Assembly: GCF_016595155.1 (NCBI RefSeq)
Contig: NZ_JAENGP010000004.1
Span: forward strand, 1 to 64,000
Direction of reading: 5' to 3'
Length of the DNA stretch: 64,000 nucleotides
Source: Advenella mandrilli
Lineage (GTDB): Bacteria; Pseudomonadota; Gammaproteobacteria; Burkholderiales; Burkholderiaceae_B
The first letter of the stretch is position 1, and every line of letters begins with the position of its first letter. The notes under the pieces were generated by a model. That model ran no database searches. It saw only the letters and a list, made by a program, of their open reading frames with translations, and had not been told where the DNA came from. Shown piece by piece: positions 7,450 to 16,828 of this stretch. The position numbers and the translations under genes are program-made.

Positions 7450-8454
7450 TTGTCAAAGACCGGTTTTGTTCCGTTGATTAAAAAAAGCCTGCACCTGCTT
7501 GCGCTGGCAACCATTGCATTATCCAGTTCTTCTGCTGTTATGGCCAATACAGCTAACTGGCCCGAGCATGAACTAAAGCTTATTGTTCCTTTTGGTGCAG
7601 GATCAACACCAGACCAGATTGCAAGGATTGTGGCAGAACAGGCCTCAAATACACTAGGTCAGGTAATTGTCATTGACAATAAGCCCGGGGCCGGTGGCAA
7701 TATTGGTACAGCTGCCGTCGCCCATGCCAAACCCGATGGATACACCTTCGGGATCTCCATTACCGGGCCTTTGGTTAATAATCCGTTTATTTATAATAAC
7801 TTAAGCTACAACCCCGAGAAAGACCTTTCCCCGCTTACCATGGCGGTCACGCAACCTAATATCATTGCGGTAAGAAGCGACTCGGGCATTACAACCTTAC
7901 AAGAACTTATTGATAAAATAAAAGAAAATCCCGATAAATTCAATTATGCAACGCCAGGAACTGGCACGGGTTCTCATTTATCCATGGCGCTTATGCTGCA
8001 GGCCATTAATGGCGTCGCAACGGCTGTTCCTTATGCGTCTTCTCCCAATGCCATGAATTCGTTGCTGGCCGGCGATACCCAGTTTACTGCCCTGGCACCG
8101 ATTGCAGTTTTGCCTTTGGTTAACGACGGCCGACTAACAGCTCTGGCCCAAACAACTGCTGAGCGGGTAAGTGCCCTGCCCGATATCCCTACCGTTTCCG
8201 AAGCGGGCGTACCAGGCATTGAGGGATCGGCATGGTCCGGTTTTGTTATTTCGTCCAAAGTGGATAAAGCTATTCAGGAAAAGCTGGCCAATGCCCTGGT
8301 TCAGGCACTTAATGACCCGCAGGTAAAAGAGAAACTGCAAACCCAGTATATGGACCCCATTCCGGGCACACCCGAGCAATTCAGCCAATACATGCAGCAG
8401 GAAAAAGCACGTTGGCAACCGCTGATTGAAAAGCTGGAATTAAAAATTAACTGA
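7450..8454 (+). CDS. Bug/TctC-family periplasmic solute receptor (orphan)
   Basis: A 334-residue tripartite tricarboxylate transporter receptor. The signal peptide ends near AVMA-NT (33), followed by the family hallmarks LIVPFGAGSTPDQIARI and IDNKPGAGGNIGT, which build the ligand-carboxylate loops. Bug proteins bind organic acids, amino acids or nicotinate-like compounds. No tctA or tctB genes are adjacent, as is usual for the many orphan Bug genes in Alcaligenaceae; it could feed the TctAB pair at 61.1-63.2 kb or act as a sensor. It starts with TTG, supported by AAGGAG at 7437. Its last 15 bp overlap the convergent SDR gene. The ligand cannot be predicted. Confidence 0.87.
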   Translation: MSKTGFVPLIKKSLHLLALATIALSSSSAVMANTANWPEHELKLIVPFGAGSTPDQIARIVAEQASNTLGQVIVIDNKPGAGGNIGTAAVAHAKPDGYTFGISITGPLVNNPFIYNNLSYNPEKDLSPLTMAVTQPNIIAVRSDSGITTLQELIDKIKENPDKFNYATPGTGTGSHLSMALMLQAINGVATAVPYASSPNAMNSLLAGDTQFTALAPIAVLPLVNDGRLTALAQTTAERVSALPDIPTVSEAGVPGIEGSAWSGFVISSKVDKAIQEKLANALVQALNDPQVKEKLQTQYMDPIPGTPEQFSQYMQQEKARWQPLIEKLELKIN

Positions 8455-9231
8455 CATGCCGCCATCAATGGTAATAACCTGGCCATTGATGTAAGCGGCA
8501 AGCCCCGAAGCCAGAAAAACCGCTGCACCGGCAATTTCTTCTGGCCTACCCCAGCGTTGCATGGGAACCCGGGTCACAAAAGCCGGTCCTTTTTCCTTGT
8601 CTTCGGCTAGCGTTTTATTGGTTTCGGTGGCAAAGGGACCGGGGGCAATGGCATTACTGGTAATGCCATGCAGGGCATATTCCACCGCCAAGGCCCTCAT
8701 CATACCGGTTAATCCCATTTTGCTTATCGGATACACCGCATCGCCATAACGAGCCAACTCACCGGCAATAGAGGTCATGGAAATAATCCGGCCAAAACCG
8801 TTATTGACCATAAGTTCAGCGGCTTTTTTAGAGGTATACACAGCAGCGGTAAGGTTGGCCTGGATCAGAGCCTGGATATCGTGTAATGTACTCTCAGCCA
8901 GCGACTTGCGAATTCGCATTCCCATATTGTTGACCAGGATATCGCAGCGGCCGTAATCCTGTTTTATTTTTTCAAATGCCGCGTCTATTTGCGCAAAATC
9001 TGAGGTGTCGGCGCAAATGCCTCGTGCGATTATACCTTCATCGCCAAGATTTTTGATGCATTGGGACACGCTTTCCCGCGTCCTGCCATTGATAATCACG
9101 GTTGCGCCACTTTGTGCCATGGCTTTGGCAATTTCAAACCCCAGGCCTCTTGTTGAACCAGTCAGGAACGCAACCTTGTTATCCAGATTGAATTGTTTGA
9201 GGTAGGAATGGGTGTCAGTATTGAAAGACAT
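8440..9231 (-). CDS. SDR-family NAD(P)-dependent oxidoreductase
   Basis: A 263-residue classical short-chain dehydrogenase, similar in layout to gluconate 5-dehydrogenase and 3-oxoacyl-ACP reductase enzymes. It has the cofactor loop TGSTRGLG (24-31), NNMG (101-104, usually NNAG), catalytic Asn126, Ser154, Tyr167 and Lys171 (YPISK), and the terminal VITIDGG motif. It should reduce or oxidise a hydroxy or keto group with NAD(P)H in the cytoplasm. The gene is alone on its strand; its 3' end overlaps the Bug receptor gene by 15 bp in convergent orientation, and its start is 73 bp from the divergent sigma-factor fusion gene. The substrate is unknown. Confidence 0.87.
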   Translation of the reverse strand: MSFNTDTHSYLKQFNLDNKVAFLTGSTRGLGFEIAKAMAQSGATVIINGRTRESVSQCIKNLGDEGIIARGICADTSDFAQIDAAFEKIKQDYGRCDILVNNMGMRIRKSLAESTLHDIQALIQANLTAAVYTSKKAAELMVNNGFGRIISMTSIAGELARYGDAVYPISKMGLTGMMRALAVEYALHGITSNAIAPGPFATETNKTLAEDKEKGPAFVTRVPMQRWGRPEEIAGAAVFLASGLAAYINGQVITIDGGMSVNF

Positions 9232-9304
9232 ACAATAAAATTGATTTTAAGGTTAAACTCGAAAAATATGATGGTAATGAAAATATAAAAACTGGGAAAA
9301 GAAA

Positions 9305-10621
9305 ATGTTTAACAAGTCTACTTCTTTTCAATATGAAAAGACGCTAAAAGCCTGCGGAAAAGGACAAAAAAGCGCTATACAGAATTTATATAAACACGAT
9401 GCCCCTCAGATGCTGGCTCTGGCATTTCGCATTTTAGGCAACCTGAGCTATGCGGAACAGGCGGTTCAGCGCGCTTTTGTTACTATCTGGAAAAATGCCC
9501 ACACCTATAACGAAGAAGTAGGTCCTGCAAAAGGATGGATTTACAGCATTCTTCGCTACCATATTGGCGCCTTGTACAAACAAAATTATGACAGTATTCA
9601 GGCAGCCTTGCAAAGCAGGGATTCGGTGCTTGTAGAAACGCTTAGTCATTTGCAGGCCGAAATAAACACCGAGCATGCTGCACACACTGGCTTTCATGCT
9701 TTTTTAGAAGAATTGCCTCTTGAGCCTCAAAGCTGTCTGATCAATATGTATTTCAGTTCTGGCGAACAGGCCACAACGGCTACCTTGCTGAATATGCCAC
9801 TGGGGCGTTTCAAGGAAAATATTTTATTGGGATTGCGTCATTTATCCAAAAAACTGAATAATTTTCCTTATCACGCCGATAATGAAAAAATTGGTGAATA
9901 CGTACTAGGAGGATTGACGGGCGAAGAAGAACGCCATGTTCTGCAGCTTTTTAACCAAGACAGTACCGCAGCCAGCATTGCCCTGATATGGGAAGATCAT
10001 TTCACCCATTATCTGGATCAATTGCCCGAGCAGCCTTTACATCCGCGCTTATGGAGCAGTATTAAACATAACTTGCAAAATACCGAAGAAGCCAGTGGCA
10101 TTCTGGATATCATCCATGAGCATGAAACACCCGGGCTGTCCGGATTATTGGCAAGAGTACGGGAAACAGGGAAAATCGTTAGTAATAACTTAAGGTTATG
10201 GAAAATAACAAGCCTGATACTGGCAATTTGTTTGCTATTGATAGTCAGCATTTTTCCATCATCTTCGAATATGGCTAAAATGATTGCCGTCCTGTCATCG
10301 CCCAGTCAAAACAGTCAGGCCGCCTGGATAGTTAACGTTAATCAGGACGGTGCTGCCCGGTTCAAGCCATTGGTTCAGCAAAATATTGATGAAAATCTTG
10401 CAATGGAAGTCTGGGTACAACCAGAGATACCAAGCAATGATTACCGTTCATTGGGAACCCTTAAATCAACCCGCGCTTTCACAATTGAACCTGAAAACCT
10501 GGGCAAGGTGAATCCCGGGCAACTTTTTCAGATCAGCCTGGAGCCGATTGGCGGATCCACTTCTGGTAAACCAACGGGGTCCGTTTTATATCAGGGCAGA
10601 TTAATTGATTTAAGCAATTAA
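9305..10621 (+). CDS. ECF sigma factor fused to an RskA-type membrane anti-sigma factor
   Basis: One uninterrupted 438-residue frame combines two proteins that are normally separate. Residues 28-94 resemble ECF sigma region 2 (LAFRILGNLSYAEQAVQRAF, GWIYSILRYH). Residues 133-186 resemble region 4 (MPLGRFKENILLGLRHLSKK), though both DNA-contact helices look degenerate. Residues 195-255 match the anti-sigma-K N-terminal domain (IGEYVLGGLTGEEER, then HPRLWSSIKHNL). A membrane helix lies at 301-317 and an RskA C-terminal extracytoplasmic domain at 328-436 (AMEVWVQPE, LGTLKSTRAF). No in-frame ATG or GTG stands at the junction near residue 187, so a separate anti-sigma start is not evident. The start at 9305 follows GGGAAAAGAAA. 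A tethered or inactivated sigma factor is inferred. Confidence 0.8.
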   Translation: MFNKSTSFQYEKTLKACGKGQKSAIQNLYKHDAPQMLALAFRILGNLSYAEQAVQRAFVTIWKNAHTYNEEVGPAKGWIYSILRYHIGALYKQNYDSIQAALQSRDSVLVETLSHLQAEINTEHAAHTGFHAFLEELPLEPQSCLINMYFSSGEQATTATLLNMPLGRFKENILLGLRHLSKKLNNFPYHADNEKIGEYVLGGLTGEEERHVLQLFNQDSTAASIALIWEDHFTHYLDQLPEQPLHPRLWSSIKHNLQNTEEASGILDIIHEHETPGLSGLLARVRETGKIVSNNLRLWKITSLILAICLLLIVSIFPSSSNMAKMIAVLSSPSQNSQAAWIVNVNQDGAARFKPLVQQNIDENLAMEVWVQPEIPSNDYRSLGTLKSTRAFTIEPENLGKVNPGQLFQISLEPIGGSTSGKPTGSVLYQGRLIDLSN

Positions 10622-10826
10622 ACAATTGCTATAAAACAGAAATAGTCATGAAACTGCAATAATCATCATTAAATAACGTGAAAACCGCTATAAATAACTG
10701 CAACCATGTCGGATAATTGATTTATGCAAAAAATATTTTGCATCATATGCAAATCTGAGACAAGTAATATATAAAAATATCGTATTATCAAGGCTGTAAC
10801 AATTCTATTTTTGATCTCCCTGTCAA

Positions 10827-13754
10827 ATGCCCCTTGTTTTAATTGTCGTACTCCCTTTCCTTGGCAGTATATTAGCTGCCATTTTGCCTCATAACGCCAG
10901 AAATCAGGAATCCTGGTTGGCAGGCATTATTGCGCTTGTCTGTGCTGGCCTGGTTCTTTATACAGCACCTGCGGTCTTTAGCGGAGAAGTTCTGGTCCAG
11001 AATATAAGCTGGCTACCGTCAATGGGTGTCAACATGACATTCAGAATGGATGGCTTTGCCTGGTTGTTTGCACTTCTGGTGACCGTTATGGGGGCATTGG
11101 TTGTTTTATATGCCCGGTACTATATGGATCCCGCCGATCCAGTTCCCCGGTTTTTTTCATTTTTCCTGGCATTCATGGGCTCTATGCTGGGGGTCGTTCT
11201 ATCTGGCAACGTTATTCAACTGGTTATTTTTTGGGAGCTAACCAGTCTTTCATCATTCATGCTAATCGCCTACTGGCATCACCGGCAAGATGCGCGTCGT
11301 GGTGCACGCATGGCACTTACCGTTACTGCCGCTGGCGGGTTTTGTTTGCTGGCCGGAATGTTAATGATCGGCCATATTGTAGGCAGTTATGAACTCGGGG
11401 AAATCCTGGCTTCGGGTAACCTGATCCGCAATCATCCTTGGTATATTCCCATCCTGGTACTGGTATCCTTGGGTGCGCTTACCAAAAGTGCCCAGTTTCC
11501 CTTCCACTTCTGGCTACCTAACGCCATGGCTGCGCCAACGCCAGTATCTGCCTACCTGCACTCTGCCACCATGGTCAAGGCAGGCGTTTTTATCCTGGCC
11601 CGTTTCTGGCCTGTTCTCGCCAGTACCGACCAATGGTTCTGGATCATCGGTGGTGCCGGCATGTCTTCATTGCTTATTGGTGCTTTTGCCGCCACTTTCC
11701 AGCAAGACATGAAAGGTGTTCTAGCCTACTCCACCATTAGCCATCTGGGTCTTATCACCCTGCTTCTGGGCATGAATAGCGATCTGGCGCTTATTGCCGC
11801 CATTTTCCACATGATCAACCACGCCATCTTCAAGGCATCCCTGTTCATGGCCACCGGCATTGTCGATCATGAAACCGGAACCCGCGACATGGGTATATTG
11901 TCAGGGTTGCGTAAGCTCATGCCTATTACGGCCACCTTGGCCATTGTGGCCGCTGCTGCAATGGCGGGCGTACCGTTGCTTAACGGCTTCCTGTCCAAAG
12001 AGATGTTCTTTTCCGAAACGCTGTTCGTGAACCAGACATCCTATTCAAGTTACCTGCTGCCAACCCTGGCGGTGGTAGCCAGCTCATTTAGCGTTGCTTA
12101 TTCCCTGCGCTTCATTACCCAGGTTTTTTTTGGCAAACCTGCCACCGATTTACCCCGCAAGCCTCATGACCCACCCCGCTGGATGCTGTTCCCCAGTGCT
12201 GTGCTGGTCCTGCTTTGCATACTTATCGGCATTTTCCCCGAACAGATTATCGGTTCTATACTCCAGCTCGCCGCCACGGCTATTTTAGGCAATCATATTC
12301 CCACCTATAGTCTGGCAATCTGGCATGGCTTTAACCTTCCGCTCATCATGAGCATCCTGGCCTTGGTTGGGGGTATTGCACTGCTGTATGTATTCAAACC
12401 CCTGTTTCAGTCGTACCCTGGGCAAACACCGGTTTTATATCATTTTGATGGCAGAAAAACCTTTGATGCCGTTATGAATGGGATAGATAGCATTTCTTAT
12501 GTATTACTTGAATGGTTTTCAAGCAAACGCCTGCAACCACAAGTGCTTTGGATTATCGTCATTACCCTGGTAGTGGGCATGCTGCCCTTGCTTGGGGGTG
12601 ATTGGCTGCAGGTCAAGCAACCTTCTTCCTTTGACCCTGTATTTGCTATTCTCTGGATTGTAGGTGGGGCCTGCGCCATAGGCGCCGCTTATCTGGCCAA
12701 GTACAACCGTTTCCGGGCTCTGGCACTTTCCGGTGGGGCTGGTCTTATTACTTGTGTAACTTTTGCCTGGTTGTCAGCCCCCGATCTGGCGCTTACACAA
12801 CTGGTGGTTGAAACCGTTACGGTTGTTCTTATTTTGCTGGGCTTGCGCTGGCTGCCCCGTCGTGTCATTGAAGAGTCCCAAATAACCCCGTTACAGGCAT
12901 TTATACGTCGGTTCCGTGATTTGGCCATTGCAATTTGTGGCGGGCTGGGTCTTTCAGCACTTGTGTACATCATGCTTACCCGTGACAAACCTGAAGGTCT
13001 GTCTTCTTTCTTCCTTGAAAAAGCACTGCCTGAAGGGGGGGGGAATAACGTTGTAAACGTTATTCTGGTTGATTTCCGTGGTTTTGATACTTACGGTGAA
13101 ATTAGTGTTCTGGGTATTGTGGCCATTACTGTTTATGCCTTATTGAGAAGGTTCCGTCCACCACAAGAAAGTATTCATGCCCTGGAAAACCGTCATGAAA
13201 TTCAAACCATTGACGCCAATGGCCTTACTGATAAGCATAGTTTACCGAAAGGCATTTTGTTAACCCCCAATGTGCTGGGCAGATTAATGCTGCCGGTTAT
13301 CACGCTTATTTCCCTGTATTTCCTGTTGCGTGGCCATAACCTGCCAGGAGGCGGTTTTGTGGGTGGATTGATATTCGCCACAGGGATAATCCTTCAATAT
13401 ATGCTTAGTGGTATTCACTGGGTTGAAACCCGCTCAAGGGTCAGGCCCCTGTACTGGATTTCAATTGGTATGTTAATTGCAGGCAGCTCATCCATGATTG
13501 CGTGGTGGGTAGACCAGCCTTTCCTTTCTGCCATTAGCTGGGATATTTATTTACCCGTCATTGGCAAGTTACATCTTTCCAGTGTGATCTTTTTCGATAT
13601 TGGTGTTTATGCACTGGTTGTGGGCGCAACAACGTTAATGTTGGTTGCCCTTGCCCACCAGTCCCTGCGTTTTTATCGTAAAGCGCCATCTGCCGAGGCT
13701 GAAACCAATGCGGGAACGAGTACTCAATTAAACTTTTCAGATCGAGTCAATTAA
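10827..13754 (+). CDS. mrpA: Na+(K+)/H+ antiporter subunit A, fused A+B type
   Basis: The largest subunit of the Mrp (Mnh/Pha) multisubunit antiporter, which exchanges monovalent cations for protons across the inner membrane. Residues about 60-480 are a NuoL-like proton-pumping module (ELTSLSSFMLI, LPNAMAAPTPVSAYLHSATM). After a linker come MbhD/E-like helices (about 610-780) and a C-terminal MnhB domain (LPGGGFVGGLIFATG, near 840), so A and B are one 975-residue chain as in PhaAB. It opens a six-gene operon with overlapping or abutting genes. The ATG at 10827 has no clear ribosome site. The 205 bp before it are AT-rich and hold no recognised element. Confidence 0.93.
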   Translation: MPLVLIVVLPFLGSILAAILPHNARNQESWLAGIIALVCAGLVLYTAPAVFSGEVLVQNISWLPSMGVNMTFRMDGFAWLFALLVTVMGALVVLYARYYMDPADPVPRFFSFFLAFMGSMLGVVLSGNVIQLVIFWELTSLSSFMLIAYWHHRQDARRGARMALTVTAAGGFCLLAGMLMIGHIVGSYELGEILASGNLIRNHPWYIPILVLVSLGALTKSAQFPFHFWLPNAMAAPTPVSAYLHSATMVKAGVFILARFWPVLASTDQWFWIIGGAGMSSLLIGAFAATFQQDMKGVLAYSTISHLGLITLLLGMNSDLALIAAIFHMINHAIFKASLFMATGIVDHETGTRDMGILSGLRKLMPITATLAIVAAAAMAGVPLLNGFLSKEMFFSETLFVNQTSYSSYLLPTLAVVASSFSVAYSLRFITQVFFGKPATDLPRKPHDPPRWMLFPSAVLVLLCILIGIFPEQIIGSILQLAATAILGNHIPTYSLAIWHGFNLPLIMSILALVGGIALLYVFKPLFQSYPGQTPVLYHFDGRKTFDAVMNGIDSISYVLLEWFSSKRLQPQVLWIIVITLVVGMLPLLGGDWLQVKQPSSFDPVFAILWIVGGACAIGAAYLAKYNRFRALALSGGAGLITCVTFAWLSAPDLALTQLVVETVTVVLILLGLRWLPRRVIEESQITPLQAFIRRFRDLAIAICGGLGLSALVYIMLTRDKPEGLSSFFLEKALPEGGGNNVVNVILVDFRGFDTYGEISVLGIVAITVYALLRRFRPPQESIHALENRHEIQTIDANGLTDKHSLPKGILLTPNVLGRLMLPVITLISLYFLLRGHNLPGGGFVGGLIFATGIILQYMLSGIHWVETRSRVRPLYWISIGMLIAGSSSMIAWWVDQPFLSAISWDIYLPVIGKLHLSSVIFFDIGVYALVVGATTLMLVALAHQSLRFYRKAPSAEAETNAGTSTQLNFSDRVN

Positions 13755-14099
13755 ATGGAAATTATATATTCATTAGCCATTGGGGTACTGGCCGGATCGG
13801 GTATATGGCTCTTGCTTAGGCCCCGAACCTTTCAGGTTATCATGGGACTTACCTTGGTTTCCTACGCCGTCAACCTGTTTATATTTGGCATGGGTCGGCT
13901 GTCTGTTGGTTCTCCCCCAATTATTGAGGCAGGCACAGTTGTTGATGTTTCCAATTACGCCGATCCCGTTCCTCAGGCTCTGGTACTAACCGCTATTGTA
14001 ATTGGCTTTGCCACCACCGCTTTATATCTGGTGGTATTGCTGGCCTTGCGAGGATTGTCCAATACCGATCACGTAGATGGTACGGAGTACAATTCATGA
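13755..14099 (+). CDS. mrpC: Na+/H+ antiporter subunit C
   Basis: A 114-residue three-helix protein of the NuoK-like MnhC/PhaC family, with the typical VDVSNYADPVPQALVLTAIV segment before the last helix. It belongs to the membrane part of the Mrp antiporter and pairs with subunits A and D. It starts directly after the mrpA stop, and its end overlaps mrpD by 4 bp, implying coupled translation in fixed ratios. Confidence 0.93.
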   Translation: MEIIYSLAIGVLAGSGIWLLLRPRTFQVIMGLTLVSYAVNLFIFGMGRLSVGSPPIIEAGTVVDVSNYADPVPQALVLTAIVIGFATTALYLVVLLALRGLSNTDHVDGTEYNS

Positions 14100-15733
14100 T
14101 GGGGTTGTTGGATCATTTACCCATTTTGCCTGTTGCTGTACCCATGATGGCAGGTGCCCTCATGCTACTTCTTAAGGACTCCCGCCGTAAATCGCTTACC
14201 GGGCTGGCTTTTCTGTCTGTATTTATCCAGTTTTCGGTTGCTGTGACATTGCTTTTCATGACGGCAGGCAGTATTCCCAATGACTGGAACAACCATATTG
14301 GTGTGTACTTACTGGGTAACTGGGTAGCACCATTTGGCATTGTGTTTGTGGTAGATAAGCTTTCTGCCGTTATGCTGGTACTTACCATTGTGCTGGGTAT
14401 ATCTGCTCTTATCTACTCTACGGCTTTCTGGGACCGGGTTGGCATTCATTTTCACCCCCTTTTCCAGTTCATCTTAATGGGACTTAACGGTGCGTTTTTA
14501 ACCGGTGATTTGTTCAATCTGTTTGTATTCTTCGAGATCTTCCTGGCGGCTTCATATGGTTTGCTGCTACATGGTTCCGGGTCCAGACGGGTATCCTCAG
14601 GCTTACATTACATTACCGTCAATCTGATAGGCGCATTTTTACTGCTTATTAGCATTTCACTTATTTACGGGGTTACCGGTACGCTGAACATGGCTGATCT
14701 TGGTACCAAGGCTGGCATGCTCGACGCTGAAAACCGCAAATTATTTGAGACTGCCTGCGCCATTCTGGGTATTGCCTTTTTAGTCAAGGCTGCCGCCTGG
14801 CCACTTAATTTTTGGTTGCCCAATGCCTATGCGGCTGCTTGCGCACCTGTTGCTGCCCTGTTTGCCATCATGACCAAGGTGGGTATTTATGCCCTGGTCA
14901 GAATGGGATCCCTGCTTTTACCTACAGGTGCGCCCGCTGCCTTTGGTGGCGAATGGATGTACGCCATTGGCCTTGGCACGCTTTTATTTGGCACGCTTGG
15001 CATTTTGGCAGAAAAAAACACAGGAAGACTGGTTGGCTATAGCATTATTATGTCCTCTGGAACACTGCTCACGGCACTGGGTATGCCTGGTGTTACGCTA
15101 ACTGGTCCCTCTCTTTTTTACCTTATCAGTTCGGTACTTACCACGGGTGCATTTTTCATGCTGGTGGAATTAATAAAACGTACTGAATCATTTGGTTCAA
15201 ATGTGCTTTCCGTTAGTTTTGAGGCTTTTGGCCTTGATGAAGATAAAACATCCGATTACTCCGGTGATGTGGTTGGCGTGGCCATTCCGGCTGCCCAGGC
15301 TTTTCTGGGCCTGTCCTTTTTTACCTGCGCCATCCTGATTGCCTGCATGCCCCCATTTTCGGGTTTTGTTGCAAAATTTGCTTTGCTGTCATCTGCCCTT
15401 GAGCTAACCGATAACAATTTAACCGGGCCTTCTATGAGTGCCTGGCTGCTGGTAATAGCCATGCTGGCTTCAGGCCTTGCAACTGTGATTGCACTGGGGC
15501 GGTCAGGTGTGCGGCTATTTTGGAATTCAGATACGTTGCAAACACCTAAACTCAGTATTCGTGAGGCTGTGCCGGTCAGTGTTTTATTACTAAGCTGTAT
15601 AGCCCTTTCAATTTTTGCCGGCCCCGTGATGGATTTCCTGGCCGATACGGCAAGTTCACTTGATGATCCCTATCAGTATATTAATGCGGTTATTACGCAA
15701 GCATCCAACAAACCGATTCCAGGGGGACAATAA
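14096..15733 (+). CDS. mrpD: Na+/H+ antiporter subunit D
   Basis: A 545-residue NuoM/NuoN-like membrane protein with about 14 helices. The sequences FFEIFLAASYGLLLHG (Glu in a helix, near 145) and FLVKAAAWPLNFWLPNAYAA (Lys in a broken helix, near 225-245) are the conserved proton-channel elements of MrpD. Together with mrpA it forms the ion-translocating pair. Overlap with mrpC is 4 bp and with mrpE 1 bp. It has a moderately charged loop (DEDKTSDYSGD, about 380-390) that is variable in the family. Confidence 0.93.
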   Translation: MMGLLDHLPILPVAVPMMAGALMLLLKDSRRKSLTGLAFLSVFIQFSVAVTLLFMTAGSIPNDWNNHIGVYLLGNWVAPFGIVFVVDKLSAVMLVLTIVLGISALIYSTAFWDRVGIHFHPLFQFILMGLNGAFLTGDLFNLFVFFEIFLAASYGLLLHGSGSRRVSSGLHYITVNLIGAFLLLISISLIYGVTGTLNMADLGTKAGMLDAENRKLFETACAILGIAFLVKAAAWPLNFWLPNAYAAACAPVAALFAIMTKVGIYALVRMGSLLLPTGAPAAFGGEWMYAIGLGTLLFGTLGILAEKNTGRLVGYSIIMSSGTLLTALGMPGVTLTGPSLFYLISSVLTTGAFFMLVELIKRTESFGSNVLSVSFEAFGLDEDKTSDYSGDVVGVAIPAAQAFLGLSFFTCAILIACMPPFSGFVAKFALLSSALELTDNNLTGPSMSAWLLVIAMLASGLATVIALGRSGVRLFWNSDTLQTPKLSIREAVPVSVLLLSCIALSIFAGPVMDFLADTASSLDDPYQYINAVITQASNKPIPGGQ

Positions 15734-16221
15734 TGAAAAAATTATTTTTCTGGTTCCCCATGACTGCGTTCCTTTTGCTTATCTGGATGCTGCTGGCCAA
15801 CGCCATTAGTATCGGACAGTTTACTCTTGGTTCAATACTGTCATTAGCGCTGGTTTTTGCATCGCAGCGCCTGCGTCCTTTGCACGGGCACCCCAAAAAA
15901 ACCTTAACCATCTTAAAATTGATATTCATGGTAATTGTTGATATTGCCTATTCCAACTGGGTGGTGGGAATACTGATCCTGAAAGGAAAAAAAGCCCATC
16001 GCACACCAGGCTTTATCAATATCCCCCTGGACTTGCGGGATCCTCATGGTTTGGCCATGTTATCGTGCATTATTACTTATACGCCCGGTACAGTATGGTC
16101 TGGCCTGACCGAAGATGATTATATCCTGCGTCTTCACGTACTTAACCTGAAAGAAGAGTCTGAATGGCTCTATACCATCAAGAATCGTTACGAAGCAAAT
16201 TTGATGGAGATATTTGAATGA
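15733..16221 (+). CDS. mrpE: Na+/H+ antiporter subunit E
   Basis: A 162-residue MnhE/PhaE subunit. It has two N-terminal helices, then a soluble domain with the family motif PLDLRDPHGLAMLSCIITYTPGT (middle part LAMLSCIITYTPGTVWSG). It is needed for assembly and function of the antiporter in studied systems. Its first base is the last base of mrpD's stop, and its end overlaps mrpF by 4 bp. Confidence 0.92.
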   Translation: MKKLFFWFPMTAFLLLIWMLLANAISIGQFTLGSILSLALVFASQRLRPLHGHPKKTLTILKLIFMVIVDIAYSNWVVGILILKGKKAHRTPGFINIPLDLRDPHGLAMLSCIITYTPGTVWSGLTEDDYILRLHVLNLKEESEWLYTIKNRYEANLMEIFE

Positions 16222-16499
16222 ACCTTATCCTGACCTGGGCATGTTATTTTGCCCTTTGCTGCTTTTCCCTGGCCACATTATGTGCTTTTATCAGACTGCT
16301 CAAAGGTGCAACCCCTCAAGACCGGGTGTTGGGGCTTGACACCATGTACATTAATTGCATGTTGTTAATTCTGGTGCTGGGCATGCTTTACAGAACTTCA
16401 TGGTATTTTGATATTGCCTTGTTAATCAGTCTGTTGGGCTTTGTATCCTCATCAGCACTATCAAAATTTCTGCTCCGTGGCGAGGTGATCGAACCATGA
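16218..16499 (+). CDS. mrpF: Na+/H+ antiporter subunit F
   Basis: A 93-residue three-helix MnhF/PhaF subunit with the conserved loop GATPQDRVLGLDTM (30-43) between helices 1 and 2. MrpF proteins have also been linked to efflux of bile salts or other ions in some bacteria. It overlaps mrpE and mrpG by 4 bp each, so it is translated together with them. Confidence 0.92.
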   Translation: MNLILTWACYFALCCFSLATLCAFIRLLKGATPQDRVLGLDTMYINCMLLILVLGMLYRTSWYFDIALLISLLGFVSSSALSKFLLRGEVIEP

Positions 16500-16810
16500 A
16501 TGACATTTCAGCCTGGATCGCGATTCCTGCTGCGATTTTCCTGGTGGCCGGTGGCCTGATTACGCTAATCGGATCAATCGGGCTACTACGGTTTGAAGAC
16601 TTCAAAAGCCGTATTCATGCGCCAACATTGGGTAACACTTTTGGTGCCATGTTTACCTTATTGGCATCTATACTGGTGTCCTTTCATCTGGCGGACCGGG
16701 TTTTTTTTCATGAAATACTTATTATCGTGTTTTTATTTCTTACCTCACCAGTTACTGCGATGCTGTTAATGCGTTCTTATATTCTACGTCTGGAACGTAT
16801 CGATAAATAA
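16496..16810 (+). CDS. mrpG: Na+/H+ antiporter subunit G
   Basis: A 104-residue last subunit with three helices and the family motif GSIGLLRFEDFKSRIHAPT (26-44). It ends the Mrp operon. The following MscS-family gene starts only 18 bp later, so it may be read from the same transcript; that would join ion-proton exchange with osmotic relief. Confidence 0.92.
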   Translation: MNDISAWIAIPAAIFLVAGGLITLIGSIGLLRFEDFKSRIHAPTLGNTFGAMFTLLASILVSFHLADRVFFHEILIIVFLFLTSPVTAMLLMRSYILRLERIDK

Positions 16811-16828
16811 CTCTTATACTCAAACGTT

